In this document: one piece after another, positions 13,060 through 25,693 of the stretch | Numbering within the stretch: position 1 is the stretch's first letter | How the letters are laid out: every line of letters starts with the position of its first letter | Origin: Laburnicola sp. R22_1 | Lineage: Eukaryota; Ascomycota; Dothideomycetes; Pleosporales; Didymosphaeriaceae | Length of the DNA stretch: 64,000 bases | Direction of reading: 5' to 3' | Assembly (NCBI GenBank): GCA_014281115.1 | Contig: JACONQ010000009.1 | Span: 1,054,001 to 1,118,000, forward strand | Made by a program: the position numbers and the translations under genes | Notes under the pieces: generated by a model | Seen by the model: the letters and a program-made list of their open reading frames with translations, nothing else | The model's database searches: none | Told to the model about the DNA's origin: nothing

Positions 13060-16000
13060 CTTCGCAGCTGTACTATTGCTTATAGTCTAAAAGCTTCCAT
13101 CCTTTATTCTAATTCGTCTAGGTCGACCTCGTGATTGGTGATCCTACCCTTAACGTCTTCAAGTCCAAGTTGATTTACGAACTTGGCCTATTTTCCAGCT
13201 GGTAGAGCCTTTGTAAGGCCATCTGCTGCTATTTCTTCTAATTGTTGGTATTGGATTTTAATAGCTCCACAAGCTACTTCTTATCAAAGCCAATAATTAT
13301 ATATATCGACGTGCCTAAGCTTAGTCTGTAACTTGGCGATTTCTTTAGTAACGAGTCGAATAGTTTGTTGATTATCGCAGTTAATAGTGATTGTTAATGG
13401 GGAGAGTTTGATCTTAAGTTTAGTAATTAACTAAGAGGTAAAGAGTGCCTCTTTTGCAACCTGTGAAAGGGCTAGCAACTTAGCTTTAGTTGTTAAGGTG
13501 GTGACTGTGTCTTGCTTGCTCGCCTTCTAGGCAACAAGACTACTAAATAGCTTGATAATGTATCCTTGTGAGCTCTTTCTATTAAGGGTATTGTTGGCGA
13601 ACGAGGTATCGCTAGCAACCTTATAAGTGTCTGCTCCTCCAAAGCGTAGCCCTAATAATCGGGTGGAGGACAGGTAAAGCAGTACGCGGTCGGCGGCGTT
13701 ATGATGCTCCTTGCTGGGATTTGACAGGAATCGCGATAATCGAGAGCTTGCGAATGCGATATTAGGGCGTATGGTTACTGCGGCGTAAAGGATTGATTTA
13801 ATCTTTCGCTAGTATTAATTAATCTCAGCCTTTGTAGCAAGTCCTTCTTAGGGTAGTAGTTTAACTGTAGATATTAGGGTATTGTGTTTAAGGTCGCGTT
13901 AGTTAATTAGGCGATTAATCTTGTCTATATAGGACGCCTAGGACAGCCAGAGTTGCCTATTTGCACGGTCTCTAACAATTTTAATCTCTAGAAACTACTA
14001 AAGATTATTACCACTAGTGAGGATGAACTATGTACTTATCTTTTCTATTACTGCGTTAGCAGCGTGTTTCTAATCTTTAGAGTAGGCGACGATAAGGTCG
14101 TCCACATAGAAGAAGATAATAATGCTGTCTTTAATTATACAGCAAGGCTTATAAGGGACTGTAGTAAAACTAAGATCCCTAAGAGCGCTGGTAAATTCTC
14201 TCTGCCATAGTAGTAGTGAGATTCGAAGACTATACAGTGCCTTGTGCAATTGTAGGATAGTGCTAGGTCGTGTGTAACCTCGCGGCATTCTTATGTAGAG
14301 TTCTCTGTCCAGATTCGCATGGACGAAAGCGTTAGTAACGTTGTACTAGCTGAGCTCTAGGTTGTATTAAGCTGCCATGGACATGATTAGGCGAAATGAT
14401 CGTCCTGCGAGGGTTGCAGCATAGGTGTCTTAAGTAGTAAGGTGGCGTTGTTGATCTCCGCGCACTACTAACCTAGCCTTGCACTTCTGAAATTAATAAT
14501 GTTTGTTAAGTTTGTAAGTATACACCCACATGCAATTAAGGATTTAGTGGCCGCGTGATCGCACTGGGGTAATGGACACCTTACTTTAAGACTTTATTTC
14601 CTTGTGGCTTTGTAGGTGTACCTGCTCGGCCTCCTTCCACATATTGAATAGCGGGTAATTGTCTATCTGTGTTCCGCTAGATAGAGGTTCTGGTAATTGA
14701 CTTTGGTGGGGTTTCTATCCTATTGCGAGCATGCGATTAAATTAAGCTTTATTAAGCGGCTTCCCCTTATACTTGCCTCTGCTTCCTGCTTGTGTACCTG
14801 CTAGGAAAGCGGCTGCCTATAGTATAGCGCGTTAATCTGGCTGTGGTAATCTAATAGGTAACTGGTCGTGTTAATCGTGTTTAAAACTCGCTATTAATTA
14901 GATAAGCAATGCAATAGGCGAAGGTGTTACTAGTGGTGTTGGGTAGGTATAATTAATCTTCCTCCCTTAGTAATACCCTGGCGGGTCTTCTTCTTTATCC
15001 TCGCGATTGCGGGTGTTAGTGATTAACTTATCCTTATAGAAGGATTTAGTGTTTTCTTGCTTAGGTAGTAGAGGTGGCAACTCTACTAATTAGGTCTATA
15101 CAGCAATCTCTTTAGTAGTGCTGTGCATAAGGTTGTCTAACAAGTCCTCTATTTTACTTAAGAACACCTTATCTTTATTAAAGATAATGTCGTGTGTACT
15201 AATGACTTTGTTAAGTAGTGGGATCTATATCCTCTAGATGTTTAATAATTAGTAGCCCACTAGGTATCTAATCTATGCCTTTAGGTCTAACCTTTAGAGC
15301 TTGCTCTTGCCGCGTTTAGTATTGTTAGTTAAGGCGAAGGCTTTACAGCCATAGGCCCTAAGGTAAGCCTAGTTTAGTTTCTTTAGTTAAGTAACAATAC
15401 TATTTTAAAAAGCAACCATTGTAAAGAATACTTTGTATGGTAATCGCCATTAGTTAGCGTAGTTTAGAGTTTAATTGTATAGGTATACAGCCGCTTGTGT
15501 GATTTCTGGCCATAGGTTAAAAGGGAGATTGGCGTTAAGTCGCATTGCACGACCCTTCTCCTTAATTACACCCCCTAAGCGTTTAGCTCCTCTATTTTAA
15601 GCTTGGGTATTAGGTGCTAAAGGCTCGATAATAATACCTTTACTGACGCACCACCTATAAACGTCTTGTTTGACTGAAAAGATCTTATTGTCGAATTTAA
15701 TAACCTTGACCATTATATTAAATTGTACTTTTATAAATAGTACAAATTCCTTTAGCAATTTAATAATTGTTTGTGCTGGTCGATTGTCTTTAAAGTAGAA
15801 ATCCCAAGCTATGCCTGAGAATTAATTGGTGATGAGCATCTAGCTTTTCTCGCTAGTAAAGCTCTAATCTTCATAATCGTAAAAGTCTATAGCGACTCTC
15901 TCGCTAGGACTATTATTAATTTGCCTAGGTTATTATCTAATTTATTGCTTGAGCTTTGATCTGCCGCAGGCGTCGCATTAGACTATAGTAAGTCCTTTAA

Positions 16001-17875
16001 GGCGCACCCCCTTATAGTGATTCATAGTGTGTTCTAGTGCCTAAGGACCTGGGTGGCCTAGTCGTTTATGCCATGTGATAGCGTCTGCCTTCTGCGCACC
16101 TCGTGCGGTGCGCGTTGTGATTTTGTGTGTGGCATACGTACTATTGTGTATAGTACGATTTTGTTTGGGCATGTATTCTAGTACCCATTAACTATAGAGT
16201 TCTTAAAGGTCAGCTAGGACTGTATTGTCCCTTCTCTTAATTGTTATTAGATCTGCCTTTATGTCCTACTAGAGGCCTTGCCTACAAAGTAATTAGAAGG
16301 ATATAAGATTGCATAGCAGATTAGGGCAGTAGGCAATATTGTCTAGCCTTAGTACCCTATTTCCGTGTACGCTCTTAACGTGTAGATAGACACTCCTATA
16401 TCCCCTTATCCAAACTCGTAATAATCCCGCCCATATAAAGTCTCCTGGCGACGGTGGTCGCATTGTAACGAAACAGTCAATATTGTTAAAGATGTGGTAT
16501 GTTGTGCTAGAATCGAGGATCGCGGAGTAACGTAGTAAATAGGTATTTAGGTCTAAGTAGTAGGAAGATGCGATAGCATTAAAGCTTGCTAAGAGGATAG
16601 TGATTTATCTGCCATCTAGTCATTTATTGTTAGTAACCTTAGTAATTTGGGTTGGAGTAGAAGTATGCGATAGTTTAATTCTAGGTGTTTAAGACCTTAG
16701 TCTTTTTACCTTCCTTATCTCCTCTTATAGATCTGAATTATTTTAGATCCTATATTGTACTATGTCTGTAAAGCCAGGTTGTGGCCTAAACCACTCTAGT
16801 GCATAATCTAGGTATGCGTAGAAGCAGTCTTTTAGACTATGCCTTTGTCTACAAGCAGGGCATTTTCTACCTTTAACTGCTGTTGTATCCTCTATTAAGG
16901 ACTACTTAGATATAGTACTTTGACCAAAGGATCGTTTTTATTAAGGTCTCCCCTGTCTACGTTGGTTATTTATGGAAGATAGCGCGTCTTTAGTAGCGTA
17001 AGAGGCGTCCCTATTAGTGCCTAGGGTGCATGCACCACTAGTAGCAAGAGATGGCTCACTAGCAGCAAAGGCGCCCCTATGCTATTTGCCCTTAATTAGG
17101 TGGAGTATTGCTATATATTCTTAGAAGCATTTTATTATCTCCTTCCTTATTATATCTGCGTCTCGGCGTCTAGTTTCTTAAAAGGACACGCCCTAGGTAG
17201 GGGCAGCCTTCATAATTGTAGTCAGGAAGTCCTTTATAGTATTATAGATTAATTGTACTTTAGCGATATTGTTTGTCTCTACTTCTGTAGCTGCCTAATT
17301 ATACTTAGTTAGCTAGGTATCCCAGTTTAAGGGTTGTCTTATTGGCTTAAGAGCCTGTAGGTATCGTGCTCTCGCCCTATCCCGCTCGTCTTCCTTATCA
17401 ACGCCTACTGTCTGCGTTAGAGATTTAATCCATTTTCAGATCTGCTCTCTAGGCTTGCAGCAGTTATATTGCAGGTGTTGCGACATAGTAGATTGGATAT
17501 AGATAACCACTTTCTTAAGACTTATTCTCTCTTCTTAGTATTCTTTGTCCTTAATCTTATAGTCCTTAAGCTATATCTTATAGAACTTAATATCCTCCTT
17601 ATATACCTTAAGGCCTAAGTTTGATAGCTCTAATAGGCGTGTTAAAGGGTTCTATTAATCGTCGTTGTTTACGCGGATAATCAGCTAGTAACTCGCTATT
17701 TCTGGCAGCGACGGCGGTGTCGGCTTTTCGCGTGGGAGTTTGGCTCTGTCTGGATTAATAATGGGCTATATATCCATTGGCTCGCATCGCGCTTTTAGCT
17801 ACTATAGCCATGGTGTATAGTTAGTGTAATTAGTTAACACGATTGTTGAGTCGCGGAGCGTTAACAGCGACATTG
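13060..17875 (-). pseudogene. copia-1 gag-pol polyprotein (broken)
   Basis: Reading starts near 17,871 with MSLLTLRDSTIVLTNYTNY, typical of a copia gag start just after the primer region. The clearest domain is reverse transcriptase at 14,070-14,288: an MPRGY block, KALYSLR, LWQREF, then the catalytic FFYVDDL with both Asp residues intact. Integrase lies around 15,200-16,300. Frame-breaking TAG/TAA codons occur throughout. A copia polyprotein normally supplies the capsid, protease, integrase and RT/RNase H needed for retrotransposition; this copy could move only with help in trans. Confidence 0.85.
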
Positions 17876-17914
17876 TCTTTTCTTAGGGTTGATTAAGGCA
17901 GTAAGACTCTTAAT

Positions 17915-18151
17915 TGTCAGATTTAATAGTGTTCTGTCACTTTAAGATAATATATTAATGAGAATTAATAACTGTGATGATTTTATTGTAATCGGAGAAG
18001 CCTAGCTATCGCGAGAAGTTTCTATCTATGCTAAGGCCCTTATACTATCTAGGATAGTACAGGGGCAATGCAAAACAGTAGTGCGCCAGCCTCCTTAGTG
18101 TATTTCACAGAGAAATTATCACTGGAATGCATAGTGACCGTCTATCTGACA
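17915..18151 (-). repeat. copia-1 5' LTR
   Basis: 237 bp, same length as its partner and about 97% identical by eye. Downstream on the minus strand it is followed by ATTAAGAGTCTTACTGCC, which is also found after the copia-2 5' LTR. Confidence 0.93.
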
Positions 18152-18684
18152 CCTTTAGTACCTAAATAGAGGATTAAATTAGGCGTTTATACTATAATAA
18201 TAGGATAAAGCAAAGGTATTGCTAAAAAAGCTTCAAAATAAGGACTAGCAAAGCAAAGGCATAGGGCGGCTGCTAGATAATAAGCAATAGTTCTTTAGAG
18301 ACTATAGAAGTTTAAAAGCGCAGCTATAGCGCAAGAAGCTTATAGATATAGTAGCAATTATCTAGGATACTATTAAGGTAGGGGACTGCGACTAAGCGAT
18401 AAGGGTAAGAGTAAGCGGCAGCAGCGGGAGCATAGGGGAGATAGGCGGCGGCAAGATCCTAGGGGGGCAGAATACACCTCGCTAGTTGCGAGGGGAGATT
18501 TACTATAGAAGAGAGTTAATTAAATAGTTAGGTTAGTTGCTATTATAATTATTATAATTATTATTGCAGTAAAAGATTTTGTTAAAGAAATTATTAATTA
18601 CATAACATAGTAATTAGTTAAATAGCCGGCCTAGGATTATATAATATTACAGATTAACCCTAAGAAAGAAATAGACTTAGTTAT

Positions 18685-19340
18685 ATTAATAGTATTATTT
18701 TAAATATCTTCTAGTTTATGCGGTTTAGGGCGTAACTAGTAAGGTAGTTAATAGCGTTATTAGTAATATAGGTAGTAGAGGTATCCTTTCTAGAATTTAT
18801 ATTTTATAAAGTAGAGAAGTATATAAATACTTACTACGTGTATATTATATTACTATATTGTATAATACTAGTTCGCTTATTCTTAATACTAATATATTCT
18901 ATTTGCCTATAAGCGTAGTAAACTTATAATATATAGAAATAGATAGATAAGTTCTATACTAATCTATTACTAAGTTAAATAATATTAGAAAGAGAAATAT
19001 CGCAGACCTTTTGGTATACGGTATAACGCTATAAGGGAAAGCTGTAGGTATGCTAAAAACGTATTAAAAAAATAAAGCAGCTTAAAGACAAATAGGTTAG
19101 ACTAAGGACTATTCGTTAGCACGTGTAAATCGGCCCCTCCTATTAGAGGTAGTTAATTATAAGATATACTAGGTACTAAAGTAATAACGTAATACGCGGT
19201 TGCCTACGCGGACGCAATATAAAATCCGCGACTAGATACAGATTAAGTGTTTATCTATCCACTACCTAATAACAATATATTCGATTATTGTGCAAGACCT
19301 CGAGATTGCTATATTAGTTAAATAATATAATAAAGTTTAT
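18685..19340 (-). repeat. Gypsy 3' untranslated region with F4 repeat
   Basis: This piece of the gypsy lies between E1-b and E1-c. It contains an F4-type segment (about 18,955-19,240, minus orientation, constant end 'ctcttt/ctcttcc' near 18,985). On the far right it holds the last codons of the chromodomain. No independent gene is seen. Confidence 0.5.
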
Positions 19341-19858
19341 ATAAAGCTCCTATAATTCTCTCCTAGAGTTAATTCGTAATAGTACGTAATTCTAGACTGG
19401 CTATTTAACTAACCACTATATTTATAATTAATAATTTCTTTAATATTTTTTTGCTATAATAGTATTTATAATAATTATAATAGCAACTAACCTAACTATT
19501 TTATTAATTTTCTATAGTAGATTTTCTCTTATAACTAGTACGCTATATACTACCCTTTAGAACCTCGCCACCGCCTATCTCTTTTATACTCCCCCTGCTC
19601 CTGCTTACCTTTACTCTTAATACGCTACTACTCTTACTTCTTATTATTCTTATACGCCTATAAGATTTTAACTACTACTAGAAACTTCTTCTACTATAGC
19701 TACGCGCGCGTGCTCTAGTAATATATAAGGAATACCTTCTCTTTCTCTAATAGTTGCCTACTACTATATTTTAGTCTATTCTTTAGCCTTACTAATAATA
19801 TAATAGTAAAGAGCTATTATTATTATATAAATATTACTATATTATCGCTTAGACCTTT

Positions 19859-20044
19859 TGTTAGATATGCAGCTATTAGATAAAACAAGCGCGTTGAGGT
19901 TGGATCTGTACAATAAAGCAGGGACCATCTGGCTTGGCACACTAGCGAAGAAGTCAGAACCAGTCGAACACGGTGGATACAAACACAATACAATTATTAT
20001 TATCTATTAAGGCGTATTATCGCATTTAACTATTAAATCTAATA
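19859..20044 (+). repeat. copia-2 5' LTR
   Basis: 186 bp. Differs from the 3' LTR at roughly a dozen positions, all of the C/T or G/A type. Confidence 0.92.
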
Positions 20045-20078
20045 ATTAAGAGTCTTACTGCCTTAATTGATACCAAAA

Positions 20079-23000
20079 TGGCTGCACTACCCCAGCGTGA
20101 CCTAACGGTGACCCTTTGAGACCACACCGACTACAGGGCATAGATAATACAGCTTTAGTCTAGATGCGTCGCATATCGCATCTGGCCAAAAGTCGATTCT
20201 ATATTAAATATTCTAATAAAACCTAAACCTATAGCCCTAAGGGCGCCGCTAATTAATAGGTATACTCTAGTAGCGAACATCAGCATCCTAACAAGGCAGT
20301 CTAAACTGTTAGTAGTAGGACTTAAGGCGTTTAAAGAAGATCTTAAGTATTATAAGATTCTTGCCAAGTAGTATAAGAATAATTAACATAATTTTAAAAA
20401 GGAGCAAACAAGCCTCTAGCAAATCATTGTTTATATTCAGGCTACTGTTAGCCCACATTTTTAGCGCACTTACTACCTCCCAGATTAACCACTAAGACAG
20501 TGAATTACAAACCTCAAAGCCACAGTTAGCGTTAACGAACAATTCGAGAGAGAACAAGCCCGCGACCAATACCTTACATCCCTTAGACTGATAAGAAACG
20601 CGTTAAATTAGGACATATGGCTTGCTAAATATAATTAAGCAGCTATAGAAGCGGAGACAAGCAATATTTCTAAAATAATATAGATTAATATAATTACAAA
20701 GGACTTTCTAACTACCGTAAATAAAGTTGCGCCTAATTAGTCTACAACCTTTTAGAATAGTGGACGGTTCACACCTGGCATGAATTGGAAAGAAATAATA
20801 AAGCGCTTCTAAGAGCATATAATGTTGAATTATCTAACCCCTTAAATAGGGAAGCACAAGGCCGCATTTGTGGCAGATAACTTATTATACCTCGCTAAAA
20901 GTGGGAAAACCACCCAGGGCATTAATGCCAAAGCAGCACCATCTAGAAAATAGGGCAGACCCTAATATTAACGTAATGACTAAAAAGATAATAAGAACTT
21001 ATCCTTAGTCCAAAAACCTGCAAAAATAGGAGGCGCTAAATATCCTGTGTGTGGACATTACTATAGACTCTAGGATTGCTTCTATATTAATATAGACAAA
21101 GCTCCCAAGTGGTGGAAACCAAATAAGAAGATTGAAGAACTCGTCGCATTAAAGTGCGAGCACGATCCTAAATTTTAAGGACTATTAAGAGGACAAAGCA
21201 GACTAAGATTAAAAATACCAAACATTAAACAATCGCACACGCCCACACCTAAGATCTTTAAGTTCCCTAAGGACTAACTAGAGGGACAAAGAATATTAAA
21301 CGTTAACACTGCGTTTATATTAGCGCCAATAGAAATAGAAGTATCTAATTACCCGCTAAAGCGCTCGTTTATTCTTAATTTAGGATCAACTTACTATATT
21401 ACAAACAACCCCAACCGTATCTATAACTTCTGTCTACCTACGTCTAAAGATTATATATAGGCTGGCAATACAAAGATATGGATAAAAGGCTACAGCTCTA
21501 TTAACTTAACACTAAGAGGCCAACATAAAACAACTACGTTGGTTCTATATAATGTGGCTATCTATCCAGACCTTCTGTGCAACCTAGTCTCCTTTTAACT
21601 ACTAAGGCATAGAGGAATCTAGTGGGATACGCAAACGGACCCAACTACGCTAAAAGGACTAGACAACAAGATTATTAGAAAACTATCCAAGATACACGGT
21701 TAATAGGTACTTGAGTATAATCCGCTACCACCTACTTTATATTACATCTGCAAGAATATATCACGAACAAAAGAAGCACTACAAAGGGGCCTTAGCTAAA
21801 TTATGGCATAAGAGACTAGGACACCCTAGACTAGCAGCTATCGAACATCTTATGCAGCAAGCTAAAGGGGTGCGAGTTAAGGAAGTTATAACAGTTTAAT
21901 GCGACTCCTATAGGAAAGCAAAGATCTAGCGACAAATTAGCCAAGCACTGCAAATTAACAATAAAGGACTAGAAGAAAGACTAGCTATCGACTTTTATGC
22001 CTACAAGGCGCAAAGTAGCACTGGCGAAAGGAGCCAGATGCTTATCACTAACAGGTACTCAGGCCTACAATGGGACTTTTATTTTAAAGACAATTAACTA
22101 GCAAAGTTGGTTATTAAAGTTCTATTAAACTTTTTTCTCTTCCTTAAAAACCATTACAATATTACGGTCAAGGTCATTAAAGCGGACAATAAGATCACGA
22201 TAGTGAAACCAGAAATCAAGCGCTAGTTGGCATTATAAGGAATTACTATTAAGCCTTCTGCCCTAGATACACAAGCTTAAAATGGAGGTGCCAAACGCTT
22301 AGGGTGTGTGAACAAAGAGAAATCGCGCGTAATGCGTCTTGATGCCAACCTACCCTAGGAACTATGGCCTAAAGTTATAAGAGCTGCAGTATACCTCTAC
22401 AATTGAACACCAAATTATGCGAACAACTAGAAAACGCCATATGAGATATTCTTCACACGAGTTGCTCTAAACAATAGAGTAGTCACCTTAATTAAGAAAC
22501 CTAACCTTGCTTACCTTAAAGCGTATAGCTACAAAGCGTTTGCAATAACGGATAATACACATTAAGGTAAATTAAGACTATAACGCCTAGACCTAAAGGC
22601 TTAGATTAGTTACCTAGTAGAATACTAGTCCTTAAACATCTATTAAATTTGGATACCGTCACTTGTCAAGGTAATAAGCACCCGCGACGTTATCTTTAAC
22701 AAACAAACTATCTTTAGTGGCAAAACTAAGGACCTTATAGATAACCTTATACATAGTACACTAGAGGAAATTGCCATATACGTGAGAATAATTAAACTTC
22801 CAACACTAAGTTATTAACTAGAGATAGAGTTCTTCTATAAAGACAACACTATTAGAGGCTTATTAAATTCCTAAGGCGAAGTAGACCCACCAGGCTACTA
22901 CTAAGGAGTAAAGATTAGGGACAACTATCCGACTCCTTTAACTATACCACTACCTACGGCATTACTTACGCAGTTAATAGCTGGAAATAAATTAGAAATA

Positions 23001-24772
23001 AACCTAAAAGGGTTATCTAAAACTGTCCCCTAGGCAGCCGCCTTTATAGCAGGAACTCAAGCTGGCCACGTTAGGAAATACAGAGGGGATGTTATAGACA
23101 AGGCTAAGATAATAAGAACGCTCGCTAAAGGCTTAAAGCCCTATTAAAGTCAACTCCCACCTCTGCCAACGTGCCGTACCAAGCTTAAGGATCACCTAAT
23201 GGGCGAATTGTTCAAAGAAGCAGAGCGGAATTACCTCGCAAGCCACAAACAAATGAAATTATAGTTAAAAGTACTAATAAAGAAGATTAAACTAATAGGA
23301 TAGCAGATCCTTAACTATATGTGGGTATACACCTACAAGCTTAACAAACACTATCGCTTGCTAAAGTGCAAGGCACGGCTAGTTGTCTGGGGCAATTAAC
23401 AACAGAATATTACCTCTTAAGATACTTATGCAGCCACGCTTGCTAGTAGGTCGTTTTAAATACTAGTGGCAATAGCAGCTTACTATAATATAGAGCTTAA
23501 GCAATACAATGTTATAAACGCTTTTGTCTATATAAGTATAGACTAAGAGGTATATATAAGAATGCCCCGTGGCTATTAGAAGCCTGGAACAATACTTTAA
23601 GTTAATAAGGCTTTATATGGTCTTTAGATCTTACCACTCCTCTGGCAGAAAGAGTTTACCTCAACACTTAAAGCTCTAGGTTTTTAGATAGTGCCTTATA
23701 AGCCATGCTGCCTTCTTAAAGACAGAATTATTGTCTTCTTCTACGTTAATAATATTATCTTAGCTTTTTACAAGCAGAAAGAGAAAGAAGCCTAACAAGC
23801 GATTAAGCGTCTATAAGAAAAATACACCTTAAGTAGAGGAAATAACCTTTAGTGGTTCCTTAGCGTAGAGATTATTAGAGATTAAAAGACTAGGACGATT
23901 TAACTCTCTTAGGCTGCCTACTTAGATAAGATTAGTTAATTAGTTAACAAAAGGGATATTTAACACAACACCCTAATGGTAGCTATTAAGCTAAAACTAC
24001 GAGATAGCTTAGCAACACCCTTAGAAATTAACAAATACTAACGTAAGATTGGATTGCTTCTATTCGCGGCAGTAATAACCCGACTAGACATAGCCTTTGC
24101 AACCTTAAGGCTAGCTTGATTTTTGTTAAATCTAGGCTTAGAACATTACAATGCCGCTAATTAAGTACTACTATACTTATTAAGCACTAGATAGAGAGCA
24201 CTATAGCTTAGAGGAGGCAACTGCCTTTAAGTAGCCAGCAATGCCTTATTTACTAACAACACACTAGATAGAAAGAGCTTATAAGGATACGCTATTAAGC
24301 TATTTAATAGACTTATTACCTGGAAAGCAAGCAAATAAGACACTGTCACAACTTTAACAACCAAAGTAGAGCTTCTTACCTTATTATAAGTGGCCAAGAA
24401 AGCAATCTTTATATTAAGACTACTAGACAAACTGTAGATTAAACTGCGCTTATCGTTAATTACTATCTAATACAATAATAAGCAAAATATTCGACTAGTC
24501 ACTAAGGAGATATCTAGGCTTTAGACTAAACTACGACACGTCGACATTCACAATCACTAGTTAAGACAGAAAGTCTCTACTAGAAAGATTAAGGTGGAGT
24601 ACGTACAATCGGCAGAAATAATCGCCGACGGCTTTACAAAGGTCCTCCTAGTTAATAAGTAGAAAGGGTTCCTAACTCAACTTGGGCTAGTTAAGATAAT
24701 AGAACGCAAAGTAGCGAATAAAGCACCTCTTAAGGAAATTCAAGGGCACCTTAATAACCTTACTTTAGGATA
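20079..24772 (+). pseudogene. copia-2 gag-pol polyprotein (broken)
   Basis: Domain order is clear despite stops. Gag starts near 20,079 (MAALPQRDLTVTL) and has a zinc-knuckle-like CPVCGHYYRL at about 21,040. The protease region has FILNLGSTYYITNN (about 21,370). The GAG-pre-integrase domain LWHKRLGHPRLAAIEHL is intact at 21,711-21,899. Integrase runs about 21,960-22,560. Reverse transcriptase runs about 23,260-24,000, with the catalytic YVDD reading YVNN. RNase H and the C-terminal block (VEYVQSAEIIADGFTKVLL) lie at about 24,000-24,700. Most breaks are TAG or TAA where Gln or Trp would be expected, and the Asp-to-Asn change in the RT site is a G-to-A mutation, both expected from RIP. Confidence 0.88.
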
Positions 24773-24823
24773 ACAGGCTGCTAAATAGTTCAGCTTGCAA
24801 GGATCTTCCAAGCTAAGGGGGTG

Positions 24824-25009
24824 TGTTAGATATGCAGCTGTTAGATAGAACAAGCGCGTTGAGGTTGGATCTGTACAATAAAGCAGGGACCACCTGGCTT
24901 AGCACACTAGCGAAGAAGTCAGAACCAGCCAAACACAGTGGACACAAACACAATACAATCATTATTATCTATTAAGGCGCATTATCGCATTTAACCATTA
25001 AATCTAACA
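24824..25009 (+). repeat. copia-2 3' LTR
   Basis: 186 bp. Preceded by the polypurine tract and followed by the CCTTT duplication. Confidence 0.92.
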
Positions 25010-25693
25010 CCTTTATATAAAAGGATAGCCTTGCACTTAAGGATCTAGAGTTATATAAAGATAGTATATAGCCTAAATAGATTATTAGTTATAATTTCTA
25101 GAATAGTATAATTAATCTAGTCCTCTAGTAGGCCTGTCTTAACTATATCTTATAGTAGGTAGGCTAGATAGCTAATATTGCCTAGCTAGTTGTTTATACT
25201 AGTTTCAAATTCTCTAGTAGCTATCTAACTATAGGTATTAGATAACTTAATCTTAGAATGCTAGAAAGTTAGCTTACTATATATATTAAAGAGTTAAGTT
25301 TAAAAGACTTAGTATTATGTATATTAAAGGGGAAGAATTTTTAAATATTGCAGATATTATAAGAGTAGGCAGACTTATATAATATGTGTATAGCAAACTA
25401 TAGTTACAACTCTACGTAGCTCTACTATAGCTCTCTAATAGTCTACTAGTTAAGAGATAATATATAACTTAGTTATGCTAAATAGCAGACTATCTATTAA
25501 CTACTATTAATAATACTATTATATAGAATACTAATAATAAAATTATTATTATTTTATGTATATTTTATTACTACTTCTATGTGCTAGGTACTAGGTTATA
25601 ATGCCTTCTATTTTACTCCTCTCTATGTATAGTGCAGACTTAACCTTAGTTAGAATCTCTACATAACAAAGATCTTTAATAAAGCTCCTATAA

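Larger units (their letters stand above)
12783..18151 (-). mobile_element. Ty1/copia LTR retrotransposon, copia-1 (complete structure)
   Basis: Two 237-bp LTRs (12,783-13,019 and 17,915-18,151) begin TGTCAG and end CTGACA, with a 5-bp duplication CCTTT at 12,778-12,782 and 18,152-18,156. On the minus strand a polypurine tract (AAGCTAAGGGGGTG) precedes the 3' LTR at 13,020. Internal domains on the minus strand run gag from about 17,870, protease, integrase, reverse transcriptase, RNase H. The LTRs differ at about seven positions, all transitions. The pre-insertion site survives at 49,552 in E1 copy e. Confidence 0.93.
10160..18670 (-). mobile_element. E1 element, copy b, carrying pogo A and copia-1
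   Basis: Outer ends are the E1 termini: 'GATATTTA' (RIP variant of GATCTTTA) at 10,160 and 'TTCTTTC' at 18,670, both read on the minus strand. A perfect 14-bp target duplication lies at 10,146-10,159 and 18,671-18,684. Removing pogo A (10,728-12,602) and copia-1 (12,783-18,151) leaves about 1.27 kb, the same as the uninterrupted copy at 48,803-50,008, which shows the matching empty sites near 49,375 and 49,552. Confidence 0.85.
19859..25009 (+). mobile_element. Ty1/copia LTR retrotransposon, copia-2 (complete structure)
   Basis: 186-bp LTRs at 19,859-20,044 and 24,824-25,009 begin TGTTAGATATGC and end TCTAACA. The 5-bp duplication is again CCTTT (19,854-19,858; 25,010-25,014). The polypurine tract (CCAAGCTAAGGGGGTG) ends at 24,823. 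The post-LTR sequence equals that of copia-1. The empty site is preserved in inverted orientation near 4,841-4,846 in E1 copy a. Total 5,151 bp. Confidence 0.93.
19356..25678 (+). mobile_element. E1 element, copy c, carrying copia-2
   Basis: Starts TTCTCTCC at 19,356 and ends GATCTTTA at 25,678, with a perfect 15-bp duplication (19,341-19,355 and 25,679-25,693). Without copia-2 it is about 1.17 kb. It is inserted into the chromodomain-coding end of the gypsy integrase: the minus-strand reading before and after it joins into one chromodomain-like stretch. Confidence 0.85.

Noticed and set aside
24227..24430. Minus-strand frame in copia-2
   Set aside because: It is antisense to the RNase H region of copia-2, which is readable on the plus strand.
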